DNA from: an uncultured Bryobacterales bacterium
GTDB lineage: Bacteria; Acidobacteriota; Terriglobia; Bryobacterales; Bryobacteraceae
DNA: 33,228 nucleotides
Direction of reading: 5' to 3'
Assembly (NCBI GenBank): GCA_937959285.1
Contig: CALGAR010000077.1
Location: forward strand, 1 to 33,228
Position 1 is the stretch's first letter. Each line of letters begins with the position of its first letter. Below are positions 22,795-31,900 of this stretch, in pieces. The translations under genes and the position numbers were made by a program. The notes below the pieces were generated by a model. It worked only from the letters and a program-made list of their open reading frames with translations. It had not been told where the DNA came from and made no database searches.

Positions 22795-25494
22795 ATGTTC
22801 GAAAGACCGCATCGCGACACACTGCGGAAGGGTTTGGTTGCCGCCGGCTTCCTGCTGATTGCGCCAAACTGCATACCGGCCCCGGCTGCGCCCTTTGACC
22901 GCGTTAGCAGCATTCTTCAACAGCAGTGTTCGTCCTGTCATTCGGACCGTTCGAAAACGAGCGGATTCTCCGTTTCAAGTGTGGAATCTGTCATAGCAGG
23001 CGGAAACAAGTATGGGAAGGCGATCACGGAGGGGCACCCGGAGCAGAGTGTGCTGGTGCGTCTCCTCCGCGGCGAACTACAGCCCAGAATGCCGATGGGC
23101 AAGGCGCTCCCGGCTGCGGATCTCGCTGTGATCGAAGACTGGATCCGTCAGCTGCCCCCGTCCACGAACACGCGAGAAACGGAATGGCGATGGCCGTTTG
23201 AGAAGCCGGTAAAGCGCGATCCGCCGAGTGTGAAGAACGCCGCGTGGGTCCGGAACCCAATCGATGCATTCATTCTGGCGAAGCTCGAGGCGAACGGGCT
23301 TGCGCCGGCGCCCAGGGCCAGCAAACGGACGCTCGCGCGCAGGGTTTATCTCGATCTCGTTGGAATGCCTCCCACGCCGGAGGAGATGAACGAGTTTCTC
23401 CGGGATGAGTCGCAAAACGCGTTTGAAAAGCTGGTCGACAAGCTGCTTGCCGACAAACGCTACGGTGAGCGTTGGGGCCGCCACTGGCTTGATTTGGCCC
23501 GCTACGGCGAAACGAGCGGACTCGAAGGAGACGGCGCGATCGGCAACGTCTGGCGGTACCGGGACTGGGTCATCCAGGCCTTCAACTCGAACATGCCCTA
23601 TGACCGGTTCATCATTCAGCAAATCGCCGGCGGCGACGAGCACAGCAAGACCAGGAACAACTACGTTCCCGATGTCCAGGGCTATATCCCGACGGCTTTC
23701 TTACGGCTCGCGCCGTGGGACCGGTCGAATCTGGTAGCGGCGGAGGTACGGGCGAACTACCTCGCGGAGATCACGAGCGCCACCGCCTCGGTGTTCCTCG
23801 GACTCACGCTCGGCTGCGCACGCTGCCACGACCATAAGTACGATCCCATCCCGCAGAAGGACTTCTATCGTTTCCAGGCATTCTTCAACGCCGTCCAGGC
23901 CGGCCCGCCCGTGACGGTTCCTTACAAAGACAAGGCGCTCGCGGCGAAGGCGGAAGAGCAAATTAAGTATTACGAGCACCTGTTGAAGGAGGGACCCGAG
24001 AAGAAAGAGCTCGACGCTTTCGAACAGGAGCTGCTCAAGAAACTGAAGGCAGGGAAGGCCCAGGAGGCTCAGGGCAAGGAGTACACCAAGGCCGATCTGC
24101 GGCTCGAACTCAAGCTGCCGAAGCAGCGCATCTTCACGGCGGCTGAGCAGGAGAAGCACGCCGACCTTCTCGCGGCCGCCAATCGAACGGGGGATCCGGA
24201 GGAACAGGCAGCCCTTGATGCCTATGAAGAGGAGCTGATGGTCCGGCTCAAAGCGGAATATGCCAAAGGCATCATCGACCCGGCTGAGCGGTTCGAGGCG
24301 CTCGGGGTTGAAGACGTTCGAAGAGAAGCGGCGGCGAAATATTCCGGCAAATCGATCTTCACGCTAGAGGAGAAGAACCGGCACGCGGAGCTGACGGGCA
24401 AGCTCGACATCCTTCGCCGCAGACTCCAGCGCTGGAAGCCTGAAGTCGTTGCGGTCACGAACGTCGCTGGACCGCCGACTGGTCCCGATATCGCTCCAAC
24501 CCGTATTCTGATCCGGGGCAATTACAACCAGCCCGGGGAAGCGGTCGAGCCTGGATTCCCGAGTGCGATTACCGGCAACTTTGAGCCAGCAGTTCTCGAG
24601 ACGGACCGCTACCGGCAGTTCCCGACGCGGGGCCGCAGGATGACGCTGGCGAAATGGATCGCCAGCCCGGATAATCCGCTGACTGCACGGGTGATGGTGA
24701 ACCGAATCTGGCAGTATCACTTCGGCGCAGGCATCGTACGCACGTCGAGCGACTTCGGCAAGAACGGCGAGCGCCCGACCCATCCCGAGCTGCTCGATTG
24801 GCTCGCGGTCCATTTTGTGGAATCGGGTTGGGACATCAAAGCTATGCACAAGCTGATCCTGCTGTCTAACACCTATCAGCAGGCATCGGAGAACCCGCTG
24901 TTGAAAGGCCCGGCGGGGAAAGCGGACGAGGATAACAAGCTGCTATCTCGGTTCCCACGCAGGCGTCTCGAAGCCGAGGCGATACGGGACAGCATTCTTT
25001 GGGTTAGCGGGCGGTTGAATACAGAGATGGGCGGACCGAGCGTCTTTCCGCCACTCCCGGCCGATCTCGCCGATTTCGCCCGGTACGGCCGCACCGGCGG
25101 ACTGATGTGGGAACCCAACCCGAAGGAGGACGATGCCCGGCGCCGGTCGATTTATATCTTCCAGCGACGGTCGCTGCCGCTTCCCATGATGGCGGCATTC
25201 GACGCGACCGTCTTCAGCGAGTCGTGCGAGCGCCGGAGCACCACCACTACACCGCTTCAGGCGCTCACAATGATGAACGGCGACCTAGCAAATGAAGAAT
25301 CCGTCCATCTGGCGAACCGCATCGTGCGCGAAGTGGGGACGGACCCGGCTGCTCAAGTCAGTCGAGCTTTCGAACTGGTTTTGAGCCGGGAGCCTGAGCC
25401 TGACGAGGCAGCTCAGTTTAAGAAGTCTGGTCTCTCCCTGGAAAGCCTCTGCAAAGTTCTGCTGAGTTCGAACGAGTTTGTGTACTTGGAGTAA
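22795..25494 (+). CDS. Cytochrome-c/DUF1549/DUF1553 (PSD1-type) secreted protein
   Basis: 899 residues from ATG 22795 (TTG 22789 is two codons earlier). After a signal peptide (about 1-31) comes a planctomycete-type cytochrome-c domain with a heme c site, C45-x-x-C48-H49 (CSSCHSDR). A DUF1549 domain follows (about 140-350: NPIDAFILAKLEANGLAPAP, RYGERWGRHWLDLARYGE, FLGLTLGCARCHDHKYDPI), then a long charged, coiled-coil-like insert (about 385-560) and a DUF1553 domain (about 610-880: RMTLAKWIASPDNPLTARVM, RIWQYHFGAGIVRT, LLDWLAVHFVESGWD). C-x-x-C-H-D-H-K in DUF1549 is a second heme-like motif. These proteins are always secreted, probably redox-active, and of unproven function; a role in polysaccharide breakdown has been proposed. 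The DUF1501 gene starts 5 bases after its stop. Confidence 0.92.
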   Translation: MFERPHRDTLRKGLVAAGFLLIAPNCIPAPAAPFDRVSSILQQQCSSCHSDRSKTSGFSVSSVESVIAGGNKYGKAITEGHPEQSVLVRLLRGELQPRMPMGKALPAADLAVIEDWIRQLPPSTNTRETEWRWPFEKPVKRDPPSVKNAAWVRNPIDAFILAKLEANGLAPAPRASKRTLARRVYLDLVGMPPTPEEMNEFLRDESQNAFEKLVDKLLADKRYGERWGRHWLDLARYGETSGLEGDGAIGNVWRYRDWVIQAFNSNMPYDRFIIQQIAGGDEHSKTRNNYVPDVQGYIPTAFLRLAPWDRSNLVAAEVRANYLAEITSATASVFLGLTLGCARCHDHKYDPIPQKDFYRFQAFFNAVQAGPPVTVPYKDKALAAKAEEQIKYYEHLLKEGPEKKELDAFEQELLKKLKAGKAQEAQGKEYTKADLRLELKLPKQRIFTAAEQEKHADLLAAANRTGDPEEQAALDAYEEELMVRLKAEYAKGIIDPAERFEALGVEDVRREAAAKYSGKSIFTLEEKNRHAELTGKLDILRRRLQRWKPEVVAVTNVAGPPTGPDIAPTRILIRGNYNQPGEAVEPGFPSAITGNFEPAVLETDRYRQFPTRGRRMTLAKWIASPDNPLTARVMVNRIWQYHFGAGIVRTSSDFGKNGERPTHPELLDWLAVHFVESGWDIKAMHKLILLSNTYQQASENPLLKGPAGKADEDNKLLSRFPRRRLEAEAIRDSILWVSGRLNTEMGGPSVFPPLPADLADFARYGRTGGLMWEPNPKEDDARRRSIYIFQRRSLPLPMMAAFDATVFSESCERRSTTTTPLQALTMMNGDLANEESVHLANRIVREVGTDPAAQVSRAFELVLSREPEPDEAAQFKKSGLSLESLCKVLLSSNEFVYLE

Positions 25495-25498
25495 ACCG

Positions 25499-26926
25499 AT
25501 GAGATCCCGGCGGCAGTTTTTGTTTGATTCCTATCTTGGGCTTGGCGCGCTCGCTCTGGCGGACTTGTTAGCCGCAGACGCGTTGAGCGCTGCAACTGTG
25601 GACGCGGTCAATCCTCTCGCCCCCCGGCCGCAGCACCATCCGGCGAAGGCAAAGAGCTGCATCTTCCTCTTTATGGAGGGCGGCGTCAGCCAGATGGATC
25701 TGTTCGAGTACAAGCCGGCGCTGATCAAGTACGCAGGCAAGCAGATGCCGAAGGCGGAACGAACGGAAGGCGAGCTGGCGACCTTCTCTGCCGCTCCCAA
25801 TCGGATCATCCCTCCCTACTGGGGATTCAAGCAACATGGCCAGTCCGGGCGCTGGATGTCGGATCTGCTGCCCAATCTTGCCACGTGCGTCGACGATCTC
25901 GCGTTTATTCACGGCGTCAAAGTCGACAACAACAATCACGGTCCGGCTGTATACCACACGCTCACGGGCAGTCAGTTCCCGGGTTCGGCATCGATCGGCG
26001 CTTGGGTTGTCTACGGCCTGGGCAGCGAGAACAAAGATTTGCCCGGTTTCATCGTTATGGGCGACCGGCGCGGCGCGACCATCGGCGGCGCCGGCGTCTG
26101 GGGCAGCGGATTCCTTCCGGCCGCCTTCCAGGGCACTCTGTTCCGTAACGGGTCAACGCCGATCGTGGATCTCAACCGCCGTCCAGGAATTACGGAATCC
26201 GAGCAGCGGAAGGAACTCGATCTGCTCCGCTGGATGAATGAGCGGCACATCGCCGATCGCACAGGCACAAGCGAACTCGAAGCCCGCATCGCTTCGTTCG
26301 AGCTGGCGTTTCGCATGCAGTCGCAGGCGCCCGAGCTCGTGGATCTGTCCGGAGAGTCCGAGGCAACGAAAAAGCTCTACGGGCTGGACGATCCCGTCAC
26401 GGAACCGTTCGGGAGGCAGTGCCTGCTGGCTCGCCGCATGGTCGAGCGAGGCGTTCGATTCGTGAAGCTTCTGCACGGCGCGGGCCCTGATCGCTGGGAC
26501 GATCATGGCGCAATCCAGGAGCGGCTTCCCGTGCACTGCCAGGAGGTCGACAAACCCGTAGCCGGCCTTCTCAAGGACTTGAAGTCCAGAGGCCTGCTCG
26601 ATGAGACTCTGGTGGTCTGGGCATCTGAGATGGGCCGGACACCCTTCGACAATAACCTGACGACGGACAAACCGGGGCGGGACCACAACCAATACGGGCT
26701 CGTCGTATGGATGGCAGGAGGCGGCGTGAAGGCGGGTGCGACGGTCGGCGAAACGGATGACTTCTCCGTTCGAGCGGCTGGCGAGGTGATACCAATCCGC
26801 GACGTGCACGCAACACTGCTCCACCTCCTCGGCTTGGATCAGAACCGCTTAACCGTACTTCATGCGGGCCGCTACAAGCGGCTGACTGACATCGGAGGCC
26901 GGGTGCTCACTGAGGCGATCGCGTGA
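25499..26926 (+). CDS. DUF1501 protein with Tat-type signal
   Basis: 475 residues from ATG 25499. MRSRRQFLFDSYLGLGALAL is a twin-arginine-like signal. The body has the alkaline-phosphatase-like layout of DUF1501: KSCIFLFMEGGVSQMDLFEY near residue 53 (metal/nucleophile region, G-G-x-S/D-Q-x-D), VDNNNHGPAVYHTLTGSQFP (about 143-162), and late WASEMGRTPF (about 369-378) and GRDHNQYGLVVWMAGGGVK (about 389-407), both typical of this sulfatase/phosphatase-related fold. It is translationally close to the cytochrome-c/DUF1549 gene, the standard pair in Acidobacteria, Planctomycetes and Verrucomicrobia. The two exported proteins are thought to act together, perhaps on sulfated or phosphorylated polymers; the chemistry has not been shown. 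Confidence 0.93.
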   Translation: MRSRRQFLFDSYLGLGALALADLLAADALSAATVDAVNPLAPRPQHHPAKAKSCIFLFMEGGVSQMDLFEYKPALIKYAGKQMPKAERTEGELATFSAAPNRIIPPYWGFKQHGQSGRWMSDLLPNLATCVDDLAFIHGVKVDNNNHGPAVYHTLTGSQFPGSASIGAWVVYGLGSENKDLPGFIVMGDRRGATIGGAGVWGSGFLPAAFQGTLFRNGSTPIVDLNRRPGITESEQRKELDLLRWMNERHIADRTGTSELEARIASFELAFRMQSQAPELVDLSGESEATKKLYGLDDPVTEPFGRQCLLARRMVERGVRFVKLLHGAGPDRWDDHGAIQERLPVHCQEVDKPVAGLLKDLKSRGLLDETLVVWASEMGRTPFDNNLTTDKPGRDHNQYGLVVWMAGGGVKAGATVGETDDFSVRAAGEVIPIRDVHATLLHLLGLDQNRLTVLHAGRYKRLTDIGGRVLTEAIA

Positions 26927-26940
26927 CGGCGGTGGCGTAA

Positions 26941-27396
26941 TTACCGTGTCTGCCATGTGACGGTGGCAAAGATATTGGCCAGTTTGCGCTGATTACTGCT
27001 CTGGATCACGTCCGCGATGGTATAGCGGTTCAGAGTATTCACGAAGGCGATCAGCCCTTCGTTCAGAATCCCTTTCAGGGCGCACACCGAAGAGATGGGG
27101 CAGGTGTTCGTTCGCTTGTCAAAGCATTCGACAAGCCGGAGGTTCGGTTCAGCGGCCTGGACAACATCACCCAGTCGAATCTTATGCGGCTCCCGTGCAA
27201 GTTTGACGCCGCCTGATCGCCCAGGGTGGATCTTCACATGCTGGTGCTCTGCAAGTGTCTGAATCACTCGCACCAGATGATGCTTGGAAATTCCATAGGC
27301 GCTGCTGATTTCCTGGGTTGTGACAATCCGGTCCGGATGCGTGCTCAAATAGACAAGCACACGAAGCGCGTAGTCGGAGCGAAGGGTTAGCTGCAC
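26941..27396 (-). CDS. nsrR: Rrf2-family repressor, NsrR-type nitric oxide sensor
   Basis: 151 residues from GTG 27396. An N-terminal winged helix (MQLTLRSDYALRVLVYLS, TQEISSAYGISKHHLVRVIQ, then wing HPGRSGGVKLA) is followed by three cysteines, C91, C99 and C105 (ECFDKRTNTCPISSVC), the [4Fe-4S]-binding arrangement of NsrR. Asp8, the fourth cluster ligand in Streptomyces NsrR, is also present (RSDYA). NsrR holds DNA while its cluster is intact and releases it after nitrosylation by NO. It is the last gene of a tight minus-strand operon (22 bases after the reductase), so it probably represses its own operon through the palindrome at 28784-28806. An IscR role is unlikely: the spacing of the cysteines and the neighbours favour NsrR. 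Confidence 0.88.
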   Translation of the reverse strand: MQLTLRSDYALRVLVYLSTHPDRIVTTQEISSAYGISKHHLVRVIQTLAEHQHVKIHPGRSGGVKLAREPHKIRLGDVVQAAEPNLRLVECFDKRTNTCPISSVCALKGILNEGLIAFVNTLNRYTIADVIQSSNQRKLANIFATVTWQTR

Positions 27397-27418
27397 CTTG
27401 CTTCTATTAGAGCACCGG

Positions 27419-28390
27419 TCAGGGCGTTTGTGCTGAGGGCAGAAAAGCGTCCGAGTAGATATCGCGAGAAGCCATTCCGGAGAGAAACAGCTTCTTCTTC
27501 AGCGACTGAACCAGCGCCGGATCTCCGCAGATGTACCCGCGCCACCCGTTCAGCTTCGGGAAGCGTTTGAGGACAACCTGATCGATCGGGCCCACCGCCA
27601 TGCCGTCCGATTCGCTGCCATTGAGGACCGTTGGCGTGTAGGCAACATGCCTGTGCATTTCAGCCAGCCGGCGCAGTTCCTCAACCAGGTAAAGTCCGTT
27701 CTTATGCAGCGCGCCATGAAACAGGTGGATCGGTCCGTGATGACCGTGCCGCAGCGCGTCGCGCAGGATGCCGTAGAGAGGCGCCAGACCGGTTCCGGTG
27801 CCCACCAGCAGCATCGGCTGGTCTCCCTTGCCCGGCACGTAGAAGCATTCGCCGGATGGTCCGAGAATGGACACCCGGTCGCCAACCTTCGCGACTTCGT
27901 GAAGCCAGCCGCTCATTTTGCCGCCGGCGATCTTGCGGACGTGCAGCTCCAGGTCGGATTCGTCCGGAAGGCTGGCAATCGAGTAACTGCGCGCGAGCCC
28001 TCCTTCACGCACGATCGTTATATACTGCCCCGCGCGAAAGTCCAGCGGCGCGTCGCAACGAAGGCGTACGCGCATGACATTATGACTGAGCAGGTCTAAA
28101 GCGGTGATCGTCGCGCCGAGCTGAACGTCGGGGCCGACAGTGGTGACTGTCAGGTCGCTCTCCGGGCGGCAGACACATGCGAGAAAGTATCCCCGGACTT
28201 TCCACGAGTCCTTGAGACCGGCCTGCGCTCGAGCCGGGACCACTCCCTCGGTTGCGCGCATCAGACAGGACCCGCAACTGCCGGCTTTGCAGGAATATGC
28301 GGCTCTTACGCCGTTTCGGAGGAGCGCATCCAGAACGCTCTCGTTCGCCTGAAGAGCGTACGAGCGCCCCTCGTAGCGGAGGACGGGCAT
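27419..28390 (-). CDS. 2Fe-2S/FAD/NAD(P)H oxidoreductase, probable truncated-hemoglobin reductase
   Basis: 323 residues with three modules. The N-terminal plant-type ferredoxin domain has Cys34, Cys39, Cys42 and Cys72 (CKAGSCGSC, LAC). The FAD domain has RSYSIAS (134-140). The NAD(P)H domain has VGTGTGLAP (196-204) and a late CGDP. This ferredoxin-FAD-NAD order is that of the reductase components of oxygenases (such as BenC or MmoC) and of the C-terminal half of flavohemoglobin plus a ferredoxin. Because it lies 10 bases after a truncated hemoglobin gene and before NsrR, its likely job is to pass electrons from NAD(P)H to the globin heme so that it can act as NO dioxygenase (NO + O2 to nitrate). 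No oxygenase subunit is nearby. The ribosome binding site is weak, so coupling to the globin gene is possible. Confidence 0.88.
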   Translation of the reverse strand: MPVLRYEGRSYALQANESVLDALLRNGVRAAYSCKAGSCGSCLMRATEGVVPARAQAGLKDSWKVRGYFLACVCRPESDLTVTTVGPDVQLGATITALDLLSHNVMRVRLRCDAPLDFRAGQYITIVREGGLARSYSIASLPDESDLELHVRKIAGGKMSGWLHEVAKVGDRVSILGPSGECFYVPGKGDQPMLLVGTGTGLAPLYGILRDALRHGHHGPIHLFHGALHKNGLYLVEELRRLAEMHRHVAYTPTVLNGSESDGMAVGPIDQVVLKRFPKLNGWRGYICGDPALVQSLKKKLFLSGMASRDIYSDAFLPSAQTP

Positions 28391-28400
28391 AGGCTGTCTT

Positions 28401-28781
28401 TTAGCGGCTCAGGACGTCTGCTCGGGCGGATTCGGCAATCGCCGCGACCTTGGCGATCAGGTGTTCAGGTACGTTCAGTTCCCGAAGGCTTTCTCCCAAC
28501 AGCTCGATGACGGCATCGACGTGAGAGTCGTTCAGACCCCGCTCCATCAGATGGGCATGCCCGGTCCGGAGATCCTTTCCCGTATAGTTCGAAGGACCGC
28601 CGAACGCCATCGTCAGAAAGGCCTTCTGCTTCGCGATCTGAACGTCCATGTCCACATCGTCGAAGAAGTGCTTGATACGATCATCGGAGAGGACTTTGCG
28701 GTAAAAAATATCGACAGCCGCATTCACCGCGGCTTCTCCGCCTAATTGCTCAAAGAGGGATTGTTCGGTTGTTGGTTGCAT
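28401..28781 (-). CDS. glbN: Group I truncated hemoglobin (probable NO dioxygenase)
   Basis: 126 residues, the size of a group I truncated hemoglobin. The 2-on-2 globin features are present: SLFEQLGGEAAVNAAVDIFY (helices A-B, with a B10-region Tyr27), KHFFDDVDM (CD/E start), KQKAFLTMAFGGPSNYTG (helix E and the loop after it) and LRTGHAHLMERGLND, with His75 as the proximal heme ligand (F8). Such globins bind O2 tightly and, given a reductase, convert NO to nitrate. First gene of the globin-reductase-NsrR operon. The ATG at 28781 lies 2 bases from the NsrR-type palindrome, leaving no room for a normal ribosome binding site, so the transcript may be leaderless. Confidence 0.9.
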   Translation of the reverse strand: MQPTTEQSLFEQLGGEAAVNAAVDIFYRKVLSDDRIKHFFDDVDMDVQIAKQKAFLTMAFGGPSNYTGKDLRTGHAHLMERGLNDSHVDAVIELLGESLRELNVPEHLIAKVAAIAESARADVLSR

Positions 28782-28783
28782 AA

Positions 28784-28806
28784 AAGATGTATTCAGAATG
28801 CATCTT
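28784..28806 (-). promoter_or_regulatory. NsrR-type operator of the globin-reductase-nsrR operon
   Basis: On the plus strand, AAGATGTATTC, then one A, then GAATGCATCTT: an 11-1-11 inverted repeat with a single mismatch between the arms. This is the size and sequence type of the known NsrR box of enterobacteria and bacilli, built on AAGATGCA-type half-sites. It lies 2 bases upstream of the hemoglobin start codon. A -35-like TTGACT (minus strand, 28819-28824) precedes it, and the matching -10 region would fall inside the palindrome, so bound NsrR should block RNA polymerase. The site is visible; binding is inference. Confidence 0.85.
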
Positions 28807-28874
28807 TTTATGTTTGCCAGTCAAGAGCTTTTTTGCACGAAAGTGTTATATCAGCAGAGAACCCATGATGCGGG

Positions 28875-28905
28875 GCAGGTCTCCCTCCATTTGAGGGAGA
28901 CCTGC
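28875..28905 (-). terminator. Perfect 13-pair hairpin after the third Oar-like receptor
   Basis: GCAGGTCTCCCTC, a 5-base loop and GAGGGAGACCTGC. It lies 47 bases past the receptor's stop on that strand, and upstream of the globin promoter. There is no U-run, as in many GC-rich terminators. It probably keeps receptor transcription out of the NsrR-controlled operon. Direct repeats CATGATGC flank it at 28864 and 28904. Confidence 0.7.
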
Positions 28906-28951
28906 ATGATGCACAGAGTGTGGCGTTGAGGGCGATTTCGCAGGGGATCTG

Positions 28952-31900
28952 TCAGAACAGCAGCTTCAGCCCGACTTGCATGTTACGATTCCCGCTGGCT
29001 CCCGTAATGACGCCGAATTGCGTGTTGGCGAGGTCCTGAGAAACGGGCCGGTTCCAGGTCTTTTGGTTCCAAAGATCGAAGATATCCAGCCGCAGGTTTC
29101 CGCGGATCCTTTCGGTGAAGCGGATATTCCGTGAAACCGCAATGTTCGTCCGGTAGGTGGGAAACATCCGAGTCTTTCCCACAAGCCGCGGCGCATTGCC
29201 GAAGGGATCGAGGGCCGGGTTGGTTCGGGCAACGAAAGCATCCCGGTTATAGAAGTTGTCCTTGTCCGGATCGAATTCGCTGCCGACGGTCGGGGCTCGC
29301 CAGTCGTGCGTCAGCACGTGCGGCCGCGGCGTTCCTCCGCGCAGATTGTTCTGGTAGCGGGTGTCGATGACGCCCATTGGATATCCGCTTTGCGCGAAGG
29401 TGAAGGTGCTGATGTTCCAGTCGCCCAGGATGTGCCTGGCGATCCCTTGATTGGCGAATCGCTTTCCCTGGCCGAAGGGCAGGTCGTAGCTTGCCGTGAG
29501 CTTGAACATGTGCGGCATGTCGAGAACGCCGTACGATTTTTCGGGCCTCCGGTTGTAGTGATTCTGGGCTGCGCCCGCTCCGACTCCGGATCCCACCACG
29601 CCTGCGATCCACGGCTCTGACGAGTCGGCATCGGTGAGCAGCTTGGACCACGTATAGCTGGCAAGCATCGTGAGCCCATTCGAGAAGCGCTTGGTGACTT
29701 TGATGATCCCGGCGTGGTATGTGGAGTTCCCGCTATGATTCATCATTCCGCCGGTTGTGACGCCAGTGTACTGGGGGAAGATGCGGAGGGCCTGCCCGAG
29801 CGTAGCCTGAGTGCCGAGCAGCTTCTTGAAGTTCTCAAACGGCGGGCGGAAGCCGGCGGCAACGACTTCCGGATCATCAATCGGACGGTTCAGCAGGGGC
29901 CCAAGATATGCGTACTTGGGGTCGATCTGCATGATATTAACCCGGTCGGACGCAAGATGCGTGCCCTTGCTGCCGGTATATGTGACGTCGAGGACGAAGT
30001 TCCCGGGCAGAACTCGAGCGACTGCAAGGTTCCAGTTGGCGTTTTGCGGAAGCTTGGCGATTTCGTCAGCACCCCACCAGGGGATGCTGAATCCCGCGTT
30101 GAACCCGGGGTCGAGGATCGGAGGCGCTTCCCAGGCCGGGAACCCGTTGTCCCAGTAGAATGCAGGCGTAATACCCTGGTCCGCTGAGCTCCAGCCCGGA
30201 GAGTTCGCAAAGCCGTTGCTCGCACCCTGGAGTCCGGGCACTTTTACGCTCGCATAGAAGATGCCGGCGCCTGCGCGAATGACAGTATTGTCGTTCAATT
30301 GATAGGCGAGACCCGCCCGCGGACCCCAACCGGCAGCCGTGTTGTGGAGGTTGCGGCGGCCTTCGCGTCCGGGTCCTTTCCCAAGGAACCGCAGCGCTCC
30401 AGGGTATCCATTCGCGGCCGGATTCGGGAGTGTTGGATCGAAGTACGAGAACCGGTCATGCTTCTCCGTTACTGACAGGTTCATCTCGTAGCGCAGGCCG
30501 AGGTTCGCGGTCAGGCGCGGCGTGATCTTCCAATCGTCCTGCGCGAAGAAAGCGTGGTAGGGGAAACGCAGTTGCTGCGAGAAGGGAACACTGAAGCCGC
30601 CGTTGTGGACCGCGCCGAGCAGGAAGCTCGCATAGGAACTCCCAGACGTGCCGCTATTGTCACCAGGGCGCGCTGTTTCCAGACGATGGAAAAAGAAATC
30701 TCCCGCCGCACGGTTGCGGTTGTCCGTATTCAGCATCATCAGCTGGCCGCTGTAGCCGAATTTGAAGCTATGCGCTCCGCGGACCCAGTTGATGTTCTCA
30801 TCGATTCCAAAGACTGTGTGGTATTCATCCCAAAGCTTGGTGCTTTCCCATCCGTAATAGTTGTCTGTCTCGAACCGGACGGCGGGAAACGCGTTGTTGT
30901 AATAGGGATTGTTTTTTACCGACCCTCCCAGGCGATCTCCCCAATTTTGCCCTTGCGGAACTGCCGTTACATCGTGCTCAGGGTGTGTCAGGCGGTGAAA
31001 GCCCAGCGTCAGCGTGTTGACGAGAGTTGGAGTGAAAAGATGGGTATCGTTGATTCGCGCGACTTTCCCGTAATACTGGTCGCCTTTATAGTAGATGCGT
31101 CCTGCAAGCGGATAGGGAAGGCGCCCCGCGAAGTTGTCCGGATTGGTAGGGTCACGATCGTAGCCGTTCTCGTGCCACCGGCCATTCTGGGAGTAGGTGA
31201 AGCTCAAGCGATTCTTGGTGCCGAAGTTGTGATCAAGCTTCGTCAGAAAAGCATCCTCGATGCGTTTGCTTGGACCTGTGCCGGGCGTCCGATAGTTCCG
31301 CACGACGCCAGGGGCGTTGGGGTCGGGGAAGTATTGATTGATTGCTGCCGACAAGGGGCTGATACGGCTGGTCGGAATTACGTTGCCGGGAAACGGATTG
31401 CGGACGGTGACGCCATTCTCTACGCGCGTCGTCGTGGGGTCGTAGATCGGAATGAGTTGACCACTCGGCGTAACCCACTTCGAGAAGTCGCCGTTCCGCA
31501 TCTCCGGCAGCGGAATCGTCAGTTCGCTAACTCCCGACGTTTCCGGAAACCGGTATCCCTCGTACGAGAAGAAGAAGTAAGACTTGTTGCGTCCATCGTA
31601 GATCTTCGGCAGATATATCGGACCTCCGATCGTGGCTCCGAAATCGTTGCGGTGGAAGACCGGCTTCGGGCGGCCGAACTTGTTGTTCTGCCATGTGTTC
31701 GCGTTTAGATGCTGCGATTGATAGAAGTCAAAGGCGCTTCCGTGCAGCTCATTCGTGCCGGACTTGGTCGTGATGGAGATGTTGCCGCCGCTGGCCCTGC
31801 TATCTTCCGCCTTGTAGGTTGCCGTGTCAATGCGAAACTCTTCGATGGCATCGAGAGCAGGCGTGAGCCGGTTCATGTATCCCACATGGTTTCGCCAGCC

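Noticed and set aside
27631..28099. Two plus-strand frames of about 150 codons
   Set aside because: Antisense to the reductase, whose cofactor motifs are all present.
30554..31708. 384-codon plus-strand frame
   Set aside because: Antisense to the third Oar-like receptor; length explained by GC-rich codon use.
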